From NCBI GenBank assembly GCA_023423275.1, contig JAFAFW010000070.1, positions 1 to 18,696 of the forward strand: 18,696 bases of DNA, in the 5' to 3' direction. Numbering within the stretch: position 1 is the stretch's first letter; every line of letters begins with the position of its first letter. A program made the translations under genes and the position numbers. This document shows positions 8,377-15,414 of the stretch, one piece after another. The notes under the pieces were generated by a model. That model was not told the origin of the DNA and did not search any database. It saw only the letters and a list, made by a program, of their open reading frames with translations. Origin of the DNA: Pseudomonadota bacterium (GTDB lineage Bacteria; Pseudomonadota; Alphaproteobacteria; Rhizobiales; Hyphomicrobiaceae).

Positions 8377-8407
8377 CAGCGGTACAGGACGATGTCCTGT
8401 GCCGCTG
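8377..8407. terminator. Strong hairpin between convergent genes, likely bidirectional terminator
   Basis: CAGCGGTACAGGAC (8377-8390) pairs with GTCCTGTGCCGCTG (8394-8407) around a GAT loop: 14 base pairs with a single T-G wobble. It begins 16 bases after the receptor stop codon and lies before the 3' end of the minus-strand XRE-like gene. Neither side has a T-run, so a classical intrinsic terminator is not complete. It could instead protect 3' ends. Confidence 0.55.
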
Positions 8408-8547
8408 GCGGAGCCGGGATTCAGCGGAGGTTCAAGACTCACGCCGCTTCGCCGGTGCAACCAAGCGATCCAGGCACCATCGCAGAAAGTGAGGTGCTGG
8501 CTTCAGTCGTTCAGCGGTCTATGTTTGATTGGCATCATCGGTCTGGC

Positions 8548-8865
8548 TCACGGCACGTCATCCGAACGCGCGATGCCGCCTTCATTTTCGAGGCGTCCAA
8601 TCTGCCGCGTATCCAGCCGTGTGAACTTCAATCTGACCCCTGCACCCATCCCATCGCCTTCGGGAATAACGATGACGCCGAAGGTTTCGAGTGCGCTAAG
8701 GAGAGCTTCGGCGTGTGTCTCTGGCAGCCAGGCAGCACCATTCGCTTCGAGAAGCAGGATCGTATCAAGAGGGATCGCCGATGCCGCCGCCAACTCCGCG
8801 TGACTTATTCCGGACAGTGTACGACCTGCTGCAAGCACACGTCCCGTTATCTTTTCTGCTGTCAT
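8548..8865 (-). CDS. Small XRE-like helix-turn-helix protein
   Basis: 105 residues. The N-terminal part (AAGRTLSGISHAELAAASAIPLDTILLLE, about residues 11-41) aligns by eye with the helix-turn-helix of a common small rhizobial XRE type whose core reads roughly ARALLGWSQ..LA..SGVS..TI..LE. The later stretch LETFGVIVIPEGDGMGAGVRL (about 59-79) matches that family's characteristic AGVEFIPE...GPGVRL ending. The C-terminal tail of about 26 residues extends beyond the usual family end. The helix-turn-helix is somewhat degenerate (no Trp-Ser-Gln motif). AGGGCAGG lies just upstream of the ATG. It is convergent with the TonB receptor gene and stands alone between it and the second LysR gene. Target and role are unknown. 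Confidence 0.65.
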   Translation of the reverse strand: MTAEKITGRVLAAGRTLSGISHAELAAASAIPLDTILLLEANGAAWLPETHAEALLSALETFGVIVIPEGDGMGAGVRLKFTRLDTRQIGRLENEGGIARSDDVP

Positions 8866-9012
8866 GAACCTGCCCTACCGACTTGCCGATCGAGAACTTC
8901 AGCTCATCGGCCTTGATACGACGTCCCTCCCGGAAAAGCCAGTTTCATTGGGCCTTCACCAATGACGCACCTGCCTCGAAATCGTCGTGGCAACGCGCAG
9001 GGCTGAACATCA

Positions 9013-9948
9013 TCACGTCCGCCGCGTCCGTGAAACGCTTCCTTGCCATGGTGGCACCGGTCCGAACGCGCGCGCGAAGAAATCGATGGCGGCCCGTACC
9101 TTGGCGGGCGGACGGCGTGCCGAAGGGTATACGGCAAAGACCCCATCGAGTTCGATCGGCGCGTGATCGAGCTTCAGAGGAACAAGCAGGCCCTCCCTGA
9201 TCTCGCGGGCTACCAGAAACTCCGGCTGATAGACGATGCCGTGGCCGGCGATCGCTGCAGCCACGAGCACATCACCATTGTTGGCGCGCAACGTGCCTTT
9301 GACAGCGACGCTTGCCTTGCCCTTCTGTCCAAAGAGCCACCGATCAGCGCCGGCAGTTTTCGAGAGGGTGTAACCGAGGCAATCGTGATGAGCGAGTTCT
9401 GCGATGGTTTTGGGTTTGCCTTGTCTCTTGAGGTAGGCGGGTGCGGCGCAAACGATCATGCGGCACGTGGCGATCCGTCGGGCAATCATGCTCGAATCCC
9501 CCAAGCTGCCGATGCGCACCACCAGATCCCACCCCTCTTCGATGAGGTCGACATACCGGTCGTTGAGCCCCAGGTTTATCATGAGATCGGGGTAACGCGT
9601 CGAGAGCTCAGGGAGAATCGGCGCCAGCTCGCGGATGCCAAACGAGACTGGCGCGTTGAGCCGTAGCGTTCCGCGCACATCGAACGTTTCCCGGGCGGCC
9701 TTGGCATCGGCCTCTTCTATGTCGGCGAGGATGCGCTCGGCGGAGTCCAGGTAATCGCGCCCGGCTTCCGTCAGCGATAAGCGTCGCGTGGTCCTATGCA
9801 TCAGCCTGACACCCAGCCGCTCCTCAAGTGCCGCGAGGTGTTTCGTTGCCATGGTTTGCGACATGCCGAGCGCTCGCGCCGCTGCCGATAGACTGCCGAG
9901 CGCTGCCACCCGCGCAAAAACCTGCATCCCCGTTACACGATCCAGCAT
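9013..9948 (-). CDS. LysR-family transcriptional regulator
   Basis: 311 residues. The N-terminal helix-turn-helix (LDRVTGMQVFARVAALGSLS, then ALGMSQTMATKHLAALEERL and LMHRTTRRLSLTEAG) belongs to the common LysR subgroup beginning MDRLTGMQVF. The effector domain starts near residue 90 (VRGTLRLNAPVSFG) and shows the usual subgroup wording, for example GLNDRYVDLIEEGWDLVVRIG and AGHGIVYQPEFLVA. The open frame continues upstream to 10449, but the ATG at 9948 gives the conserved N-terminus and keeps the divergent promoter non-coding. It faces away from a VOC protein and an FMN reductase, which it probably controls. The last roughly 15 residues (SVSRTRRT) are ordinary variable tail. The region 8866-9012 downstream holds no gene I can support. 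Confidence 0.93.
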   Translation of the reverse strand: MLDRVTGMQVFARVAALGSLSAAARALGMSQTMATKHLAALEERLGVRLMHRTTRRLSLTEAGRDYLDSAERILADIEEADAKAARETFDVRGTLRLNAPVSFGIRELAPILPELSTRYPDLMINLGLNDRYVDLIEEGWDLVVRIGSLGDSSMIARRIATCRMIVCAAPAYLKRQGKPKTIAELAHHDCLGYTLSKTAGADRWLFGQKGKASVAVKGTLRANNGDVLVAAAIAGHGIVYQPEFLVAREIREGLLVPLKLDHAPIELDGVFAVYPSARRPPAKVRAAIDFFARAFGPVPPWQGSVSRTRRT

Positions 9949-9955
9949 TTCATCC

Positions 9956-9972
9956 TCACACCACAGGTGTGA
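9956..9972. promoter_or_regulatory. Perfect dyad TCACACC-ACA-GGTGTGA, candidate operator
   Basis: Seven-base arms match exactly around a three-base centre. The site lies just upstream of the LysR start codon and abuts a TATAAT hexamer (9973-9978) on the plus strand. A regulator bound here could block LysR expression (autorepression) and influence the divergent promoter. The bound protein is not identifiable from sequence alone. Confidence 0.5.
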
Positions 9973-9973
9973 T

Positions 9974-10001
9974 ATAATATTCCGCATTGGTAGATTATCA
10001 A
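9974..10001 (-). promoter_or_regulatory. Predicted promoter of the second LysR gene with overlapping TTG-N9-CAA box
   Basis: On the minus strand TTGATA (10001-9996) and TATTAT (9979-9974) are separated by 16 bases, a plausible sigma-70-like promoter for the LysR gene. The -35 lies inside TTGGTAGATTATCAA (9987-10001), an imperfect dyad of the TTG-N9-CAA / T-N11-A kind expected for LysR binding. Overlap of the box with the promoter fits negative autoregulation. Confidence 0.5.
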
Positions 10002-10080
10002 ACTGCATTGCGAGGAGCATATTCTGGAAATCGGAGGGGCGAAGCGTTCCGTCACCGCTCCATTCATCCCTGGAGGTCCC

Positions 10081-10626
10081 ATGGCACACACGCCCGCCAT
10101 CAAAAACATCGAGCCTGGCCTCACGACCCGATCTGTCGACCCCGGTACTCGCATCGGCCACGTCCACCTGAAAGTGTCCAATCTTGATCGCGCGCTCGCC
10201 TTCTATTGCGGTGTGCTGGGCTTCAGCCTCAAGCAGCGTTATGGGCGGCAGGCGGCTTTCGTCGCGGCCGGCGGCTACCATCACCACATCGGCCTCAATA
10301 CCTGGGAGAGCGAAGGCGGCTCGCCACCGCCACGAGGCAGCACCGGACTTTTCCACCTGGCCATCGTGTATCCGACGCGCGCCGCTCTTGCCGACGGGCT
10401 CCGGCGCTTGAGGGAAGCCAAGGTTCCGCTCGACGGCGCGAGCGATCACGGAGTCAGCGAGGCGCTCTATCTTCGCGACCCCGACGGCAACGGCGTCGAA
10501 CTCTATTGGGATCGCGATGAAGCGGAATGGCCGCGCGCGGCCGATGGGGAGTTGGCCATGGTTACGCGGCCTCTCGATCTGGACAATCTGCTAAGCGAGC
10601 CCGAATCCACAGGAGCAACGTCATGA
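10081..10626 (+). CDS. VOC-family protein, catechol-2,3-dioxygenase-like
   Basis: 181 residues forming two paired VOC half-modules. The first includes GHVHLKVSNLDRALAFYCGV (about 26-45) and HHHIGLNTW. The second includes GLFHLAIVYPTRAAL and LYLRDPDGNGVELYWDRDE. Metal-ligand candidates are the His in HVHLKV, the His in LFHLAI and the Glu in GVELYW, as in CatE-type catechol dioxygenases. Start is supported by GGAGG ending six bases before ATG. The stop codon overlaps the ATG of the next gene in an ATGA arrangement, implying translational coupling with the FMN reductase. Divergent from a LysR gene. Activity on a catechol is a family inference; many such proteins remain uncharacterised. Confidence 0.87.
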   Translation: MAHTPAIKNIEPGLTTRSVDPGTRIGHVHLKVSNLDRALAFYCGVLGFSLKQRYGRQAAFVAAGGYHHHIGLNTWESEGGSPPPRGSTGLFHLAIVYPTRAALADGLRRLREAKVPLDGASDHGVSEALYLRDPDGNGVELYWDRDEAEWPRAADGELAMVTRPLDLDNLLSEPESTGATS

Positions 10627-11192
10627 CCCAATACGATATCGCCGTTATTGTCGGCAGCCTTCGCAAGGACTCGTTCAACCGCAAGCTCGCTCGAGGCTTG
10701 GTCAAACTTGCGCCTGCAGATTTCAAATTCAAGGACGTGCAGATCGACGACTTGCCGCTCTATAACCAGGATGAGGATGCCAATCAGGCGCCGGCTGTTA
10801 AACGGCTCAAGGCGGAGATCGCGGCCGCCGCAGGCCTTCTCTTTGTCACGCCTGAATACAATCGCTCGATTCCCGGCGTCCTCAAGAATGCGCTCGACAA
10901 TGCCTCGCGGCCCTACGGCCAGAGCGCGTGGGCAGGCAAACCCGCCGGCGTGATCGGCGTGTCGATTGGCGTCATCGGTACGGCGCTCGCCCAGCAGCAT
11001 CTGCGCAATATCCTCGCCTACCTGGATGTGCCGACACTCGGTCAGCCGGAAGCCTTCATCCAGGCGAAGGACGACTTGTTCGAAGCCGATGGCAGCATCG
11101 GCGTGGCAAGCCGCAAATTTCTGCAGGACTGGATGGACCGTTATGTTGCGTGGGTGAAGCAGCACGCGGGGAAAGATGCCAAGACTGCGTGA
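10623..11192 (+). CDS. NAD(P)H-dependent FMN reductase / quinone reductase
   Basis: 189 residues of the flavodoxin-like NADPH-dependent FMN reductase family (chromate reductase/ArsH-related group). The FMN-phosphate loop is GSLRKDSFNR at 11-20 and the second flavin contact is TPEYNRSIPGVLKNALD at 76-92. Members reduce FMN, quinones, azo dyes or chromate in the cytosol as dimers. The ATG overlaps the preceding stop by four bases, and AGGAG at 10611-10615 provides a ribosome site, so the two proteins are probably made together. Pairing a VOC protein with a flavin-dependent quinone reductase resembles quinone-stress operons. Chromate reduction is possible but not indicated by neighbours. Confidence 0.9.
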   Translation: MTQYDIAVIVGSLRKDSFNRKLARGLVKLAPADFKFKDVQIDDLPLYNQDEDANQAPAVKRLKAEIAAAAGLLFVTPEYNRSIPGVLKNALDNASRPYGQSAWAGKPAGVIGVSIGVIGTALAQQHLRNILAYLDVPTLGQPEAFIQAKDDLFEADGSIGVASRKFLQDWMDRYVAWVKQHAGKDAKTA

Positions 11193-11239
11193 TCGCCGCA
11201 CTGATCCGCACATTTCTGGCGAGCCCGGCCGGGAATCAC

Positions 11240-11267
11240 GGCGTCGTGTCTTACAAGACGCGACGCC
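11240..11267 (+). terminator. Hairpin after FMN reductase gene, likely terminator
   Basis: GGCGTCGTGTCTT (11240-11252) pairs with AAGACGCGACGCC (11255-11267) around AC, giving 13 paired positions including one T-G wobble; the real loop would be about four bases. It begins 47 bases after the stop codon and separates the VOC/FMN reductase pair from the next operon. No clear T-run follows. Confidence 0.5.
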
Positions 11268-11375
11268 AGCCAACGCCACCGCGCCCTGGAAGGGCAGGAC
11301 TGCCCGCGTCGCAAAGCAAGTTCATTGGCAGGTCCTGTTAGCGCTGCATGCAGCAATACCTATGCGCGTGCTGAG

Positions 11376-11414
11376 TTGACAGTCCTCAAACTTATATGAC
11401 AACCTGCTAAGCAG
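11376..11414 (+). promoter_or_regulatory. Candidate control region of the M20-GntR-ABC operon
   Basis: TTGACA at 11376-11381 is a perfect -35 hexamer, though no convincing -10 follows at 16-18 bases. TTATATGACAA at 11392-11402 matches the FCD-type GntR operator pattern TNGTNNNACNA at all but one fixed position on either strand. CTGCTAAGCAG at 11404-11414 is a perfect palindrome around one central base. Position upstream of an operon containing a GntR/FCD regulator makes autoregulation plausible. Confidence 0.4.
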
Positions 11415-11468
11415 ACTTGGTGGGCCTTATGGGCATGGCTCGCGGTTTCCAGGGGTGGTCCTCGTTTC

Positions 11469-12704
11469 ATGGGACAGTTAAGAATTGATGGTGAGCGGTT
11501 GTGGCGTGCTCACATGGATCTCGCCAAGATCGGCGCGCTCGATAATGGTGGTGTGTGCCGCCTCGCGGCCTCGCCCGAGGATGGGGCGGGACGCGACCTG
11601 TTTGCAGCCTGGTGTCGGGACGCCGGGCTTGAAATAGATATCGACCAGATCGGTAATATGTATGCGCGGCGTCGCGGGCGCAGGAATGACTTGCCGCCCG
11701 TGATGATCGGCAGCCATCTCGATACTCAGCCGACCGGCGGTAAGTTCGACGGGGCCTTCGGCGTTCTCACCGGCCTCGAAATTGTGCGCTATCTCAACGA
11801 GAACGGTATCGACACCGATCACCCCATCGAGATCGTCAACTGGACGAACGAGGAAGGGTGTCGCTTTCAGCCTTCGTCACTGGGTGCGGAGGTCTACGCG
11901 GGCAATGTCTCATTGGACGAGGCGCTGGCCCGGGAGGACCTTGACGGCAAGCGTCTCGGTGACGAGTTGCGGGCTATCAATTACCTCGGCAAGGCACCGG
12001 TCACCGGACGCGCGGCAAGGGCCTATCTCGAAGCGCACATCGAGCAGGGGCCGATCCTGGAAGAGGAAAATTGCCCTGTCGGGATCGTCGACGGCGCGAT
12101 GGGAATCAACGCCTACGAAGTGAATTTGGTCGGTCAGGAAGCCCACACCGGGACGACGCCGATCGACCGCCGCCGGGATGCCTTGCTTGGCGCCGCGAAA
12201 ATTACAATTGCCGTGAATGAACTTGCGCGCCGGTATGAGCCCAACGGACGGGCTACGGTTGCGCATCTGCGTATCACGCCGAATGCGCGTAGCGTGGTTG
12301 CGGGGCGCGTGACGTTGACCTCCGACTGCCGCCACACCTCGCCTGAGGCGTTGCAGCGCATGAACGATGAACTGCGGAAAATTTTTCAGGATGTGTCACG
12401 CGATAACGGCCTGACGATGGAGGCGCGCATCTATTGGAGTGTTCCGGCCCGCCGCTTCGATCCGTCATGCGTTGCAGCTCTGACGGAAGCCACCAAAGAG
12501 CTGGGGTATACCTACCGCACGCTGTCGAGTGGCGCTGGGCACGATGCGATCCCGGTCTCCCAGGTGGTCCCCACCGCGATGCTGTTCGTTCCGAGCAAGG
12601 GCGGCTTAAGTCACAACGAAGCCGAGTATACCAGTCCCGAGGAGTTGGCGGCAGGATGCGAAATCATGCTCGGCGCGGCACTGAAGCTCACGAAGGCAGG
12701 TTGA
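11469..12704 (+). CDS. M20-family Zn-dependent amidohydrolase (hydantoinase/carbamoylase type)
   Basis: 411 residues, normal length for the hydantoinase/carbamoylase branch of peptidase family M20, which includes N-carbamoyl-amino-acid hydrolases, allantoate and ureidoglycine hydrolases and beta-ureidopropionases. Bimetal-site candidates are H83 (GSHLDTQ), D94 (KFDGAFG), E129 with general base E128 (NWTNEEG), H190 (LEAHIEQGP) and H382 (GGLSHNEAEYT). The dimer-bridging GQEAHTGTTP motif is at 222-231. RFQPSSLGAEVYAG replaces the commoner RFAPAMLGSGVFAG, so substrate contacts may differ. The enzyme should cleave a carbamoyl or other amide from a small polar molecule in the cytosol, releasing ammonia and CO2 if it is a ureido compound. 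ATG 11469 follows AGGGGTGG at ten or so bases. First gene of the co-directional run; the true substrate is unknown. Confidence 0.88.
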   Translation: MGQLRIDGERLWRAHMDLAKIGALDNGGVCRLAASPEDGAGRDLFAAWCRDAGLEIDIDQIGNMYARRRGRRNDLPPVMIGSHLDTQPTGGKFDGAFGVLTGLEIVRYLNENGIDTDHPIEIVNWTNEEGCRFQPSSLGAEVYAGNVSLDEALAREDLDGKRLGDELRAINYLGKAPVTGRAARAYLEAHIEQGPILEEENCPVGIVDGAMGINAYEVNLVGQEAHTGTTPIDRRRDALLGAAKITIAVNELARRYEPNGRATVAHLRITPNARSVVAGRVTLTSDCRHTSPEALQRMNDELRKIFQDVSRDNGLTMEARIYWSVPARRFDPSCVAALTEATKELGYTYRTLSSGAGHDAIPVSQVVPTAMLFVPSKGGLSHNEAEYTSPEELAAGCEIMLGAALKLTKAG

Positions 12705-12739
12705 GGGTTCATCGTCGGACTTTCCCCAGAACGGTTTAA

Positions 12740-13540
12740 ATGCATCGCAAGCCGAATGTACATCACCTCGTGCAACTTGGGCCTAGTCTGACCGAGCAGG
12801 TCACCGAGATGTTGCGAGAGCAGATAACGGGCGGACAATATAAAGAGGGCGAGAGCTTGCCGTCCGAACAAAACCTTTCACTTGAGTTTGGCGTGAGCCG
12901 CGCGGTCATTCGCGAGGCGATGTCCCGTCTGAAAGCAGATAAGCTGGTGATCGGCAGGCAGGGGCGGGGAGCGATTGTTGCGTCGACCATCGGCAGTCGG
13001 TCTTTTCGGCTCTCCAGCGAAACCGCTGACGACGTAGAGGGTATCGTCAAGGTCACCGAGCTGCGGATGGGGCTCGAAGTTGAAGCGGCCGGGCTCGCGG
13101 CCGTCCGGCGTCAACTCAAGCATCTGCGCGAGATGCAGAATGCCCTGAATGCATTATCCAAGGCTGTTACGGAAGGTTCCGTGGCTCGAGGCGTGGACGC
13201 AGATCTGCGATTTCATCGAGCCATCTGTGACGCGACGGATAACGCCCATTATTCCGCATTCTTTACGTTCCTCGCTCCCTTTTTGAAGGCGGCTCTCACG
13301 GTCACGCGGCGCAACTCCATGCAGCGCCCAAGCCGTATCGCCGACGTCGAGGCGGAACATCATGCCATCTATGCTGCAATTCACTCCGGTCAGATAAATG
13401 CTGCGCGAGATGCGGCTCGAGAGCACGTGGTCAATACGTTGACGCGATTGCGCTCATTGGGTGATGCGTTGGAATCGGATGGAGTTTTGACGCAGCACCT
13501 TCCGTCCACAGTCGTCGAAAAGCGGAATAAAAGGCACTGA
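12740..13540 (+). CDS. GntR-family transcriptional regulator, FCD (FadR-C) domain
   Basis: 266 residues. The winged helix-turn-helix covers about 15-82: LTEQVTEMLREQITGGQYKE, LPSEQNLSLEFGVSRAVIRE and RQGRGAIV. The all-helical FCD ligand domain spans about 105-240 with metal or ligand residues D155 and H159 (DADLRFHRAI), H207/H208 (EAEHHAIY) and H229 (AAREHV). FCD regulators usually sense acidic sugars or organic acids, and release their operator on binding. It starts 35 bases after the M20 gene with only a weak ribosome site. Its place inside the operon suggests it represses this locus until the imported compound or a product appears. A possible operator lies upstream of the M20 gene. Confidence 0.92.
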   Translation: MHRKPNVHHLVQLGPSLTEQVTEMLREQITGGQYKEGESLPSEQNLSLEFGVSRAVIREAMSRLKADKLVIGRQGRGAIVASTIGSRSFRLSSETADDVEGIVKVTELRMGLEVEAAGLAAVRRQLKHLREMQNALNALSKAVTEGSVARGVDADLRFHRAICDATDNAHYSAFFTFLAPFLKAALTVTRRNSMQRPSRIADVEAEHHAIYAAIHSGQINAARDAAREHVVNTLTRLRSLGDALESDGVLTQHLPSTVVEKRNKRH

Positions 13541-13608
13541 CCGGCGCTTGAAGCCAGATTGGTCGAACGTCCCTTTGATTGAAACACGCAGAAGTACAAG
13601 AGGTTGAA

Positions 13609-14286
13609 ATGGGCACTCTCATGCGGCTGACTTCACTGTCGGCATCTCCGGAGCGAAATGAAAATCACCGTATTTGCAGCGTTATTTTCTCGCAAAAGGA
13701 CTTGGTGGACAGCAATATTCTTGGGGTAGAACGGTCAACGTACTTTCCATCCGGAAAATCGCCGATCCATGCTGAAGATCATTCGGAGGAGATCATCTAT
13801 TTCCGCCGGGGACGAGGAAAGGTGCTTTTGGGGAAAGAGTACGTGGATGTCGGCCCGGGTAGCGCTGTCGCCATCCCGTCTGGCATCGAGCACCACGTCG
13901 TGAATTCCGGCGAGGATGTGCTTGACCATATCCTGATCGGTGTTGAAATCGGCGGATGCCCTCTGCAGGCCGACTACGTTGCAAAGACGGATGACTGTCT
14001 CCCGCAGGAGCAGACACGCGGCCTGAGCCGCCTTTCATGTCGAAAGTTGGTCGTGGATCAAAATCAGCGCAGCCCGGAGATCACTCTGGCGGCCGTCGAG
14101 AACATATATACGCTCTCGGCGGGGTTCGCCGTTGCTCATGTCAAGCTCGCGGGAACTGAATACGAATGGCAATATGCGCTTGACGCATCGAGCTGCATAT
14201 GGATTCCCGCTGGTGTCCCGCATTCGTTCCGAAATATAGGCGACACGCCGCTGCATATCGTGAATTTTGCTTCGCGTACGCTTTAG
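13609..14286 (+). CDS. Two-cupin-domain protein, function unknown
   Basis: 225 residues. Cupin 1 (about 45-115) has a recognisable metal-site pattern: IHAEDHSEEIIYFRRG (H54, H58, E60/E61) and GSAVAIPSGIEHHVVN (H95 or H96). Cupin 2 (about 165-222) keeps the second motif, IPAGVPHSFRN (H205), but its first motif has no His (KLAGTEYEWQYA), so it probably binds no metal or only a weak one. ATG 13609 is chosen for AAGAGG just upstream; an in-frame TTG at 13579 is less likely. Such bicupins can be isomerases, lyases, dioxygenases or small-molecule sensors. Placed between the regulator and the transporter genes, it may isomerise or open the imported compound, or bind it; sequence does not decide. Confidence 0.75.
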   Translation: MGTLMRLTSLSASPERNENHRICSVIFSQKDLVDSNILGVERSTYFPSGKSPIHAEDHSEEIIYFRRGRGKVLLGKEYVDVGPGSAVAIPSGIEHHVVNSGEDVLDHILIGVEIGGCPLQADYVAKTDDCLPQEQTRGLSRLSCRKLVVDQNQRSPEITLAAVENIYTLSAGFAVAHVKLAGTEYEWQYALDASSCIWIPAGVPHSFRNIGDTPLHIVNFASRTL

Positions 14287-14460
14287 GTGCGCAGGCAGGG
14301 AACAAGTGCAAGAAAAGGCAGCAAAAGATCAATAAACGGGCCACAAAAATAGTGATCTTTATTTGATCCCCATGCGGGCTCGGGTAACTTGAAAACGAAT
14401 GCAACAAATTGCGGTCGTCGCGCAGAAACTCCGGCCGGATTGAAAATCAGGAGAGTATTC
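14287..14460 (+). promoter_or_regulatory. Leader of the ABC-transporter genes with imperfect inverted repeat
   Basis: This 174-base gap is the largest inside the operon. It contains GATCAATAAA (14327-14336) and, further on, TTTATTTGATC (14359-14369), an imperfect inverted repeat that could be an operator or a weak hairpin. Just before the binding-protein start is a strong ribosome site AGGAGAG (14449-14455). A second promoter for the transporter genes is plausible, which would explain high expression of the binding protein. Confidence 0.35.
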
Positions 14461-15402
14461 ATGATGTCTTGGTTCGCTTCCCGTTATCTTTTGAGCGCAG
14501 CGGTATTGGCGTCCTTATCCATCGGATCCGCAGCATCGGCACAAGAGAAACGCATTGCGGTCGTCCAGGCCCACCAGGAATCGCGGTTTCGTGTTGAATT
14601 GAATAGCGGTGCAGAGGAAGAAGCCAAGAAGCTCGGCGTGAAACTGACGATCTACAATGCGAACAACAATCCGGCGCTGCAGAACGATGCCATGGAGACG
14701 TATGTCAACGATAAGGTCGATGCAATCCTGGTGCTCGCCATCGACGCCAACGCGATCAAGCCGTCGATTGAAGACGCAGTAAAAGCAGGCGTGCCGGTTC
14801 TGGCAGTCGATACCGTGGTCGACGGCGCGAACCTTGCCAATATCGGCGTCGATAACAAGGACGCAGGACGCGATATCGGCCGCCGTGTCGGAGAATATCT
14901 CAAGAGCAAGGGCGGTGGCCAGGAAGTGGGTATCGTCGGCGCGCTGAACTCCTTCATTCAAAATCTTCGCCTGGATGGTTTCAAAGAGGGCCTCGCCGAA
15001 GCCGCTCCGGATGCGAAAATCGTGGGTGCAGTCGACGGTCAGAACGTCCAGAACATCGCCCAGAACGCTGCAGAGGGCCTGCTCGCCGCTCATCCCAATC
15101 TGGCTGTCGTCTACGCCACGGGCGAACCGGCATTGGTCGGGTCCATCGCGTCGATCAAGGCGCGGAGTGCTCAGGACAAGATCAAGCTGTTCGGTTGGGA
15201 TCTGAATGCGCAGGCTGTCGCGGGGCTGGATGAAGGCTGGATTGGAACGATCGTCCAGCAGGAGGCGCGTCGGCTCGGGACTGTAGCGGTTGCAACGGCC
15301 GTTGATTTGCTGAATGGCAAGAAGATTCCCAAGAGCGTCAGTGTGCCGGTCTCGTTTGTGGACAAATCAAACGTCGATCAATTCCGCGCACGGTTCAAAT
15401 AA
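14461..15402 (+). CDS. Periplasmic sugar-type ABC transporter substrate-binding protein
   Basis: 313 residues. A signal peptide ends near residue 27 (LLSAAVLASLS... SAASA|QEKR). The mature part is a periplasmic binding protein of the RbsB type: KRIAVVQAHQESRFRVELNS at the N-lobe start, VDAILVLAIDANAIKPSIED, VPVLAVDTVVDGANLANIGV with its IGVDNKDAGRDIG helix, and GEPALVGSIASIK in the C-lobe. Such proteins bind pentoses, hexoses, polyols, autoinducer-2 or related small polar compounds. The family does not reveal the ligand. AGGAGAG gives a strong ribosome site for either of two tandem ATGs (14461, 14464). It leads the transporter genes, followed after 12 bases by the ATPase. Confidence 0.92.
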   Translation: MMSWFASRYLLSAAVLASLSIGSAASAQEKRIAVVQAHQESRFRVELNSGAEEEAKKLGVKLTIYNANNNPALQNDAMETYVNDKVDAILVLAIDANAIKPSIEDAVKAGVPVLAVDTVVDGANLANIGVDNKDAGRDIGRRVGEYLKSKGGGQEVGIVGALNSFIQNLRLDGFKEGLAEAAPDAKIVGAVDGQNVQNIAQNAAEGLLAAHPNLAVVYATGEPALVGSIASIKARSAQDKIKLFGWDLNAQAVAGLDEGWIGTIVQQEARRLGTVAVATAVDLLNGKKIPKSVSVPVSFVDKSNVDQFRARFK

Positions 15403-15414
15403 GGAGCGGGTTTG

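Noticed and set aside
8883..9200. Small frames on both strands between the XRE-like gene and LysR
   Set aside because: Most of their length overlaps the LysR 3' end, and the sequences look compositional rather than protein-like.
9949..10449. Long upstream extension of the second LysR frame, to 10449 on the minus strand
   Set aside because: It would run antisense through the VOC gene and the divergent promoter, and the conserved LysR N-terminus begins at 9948.
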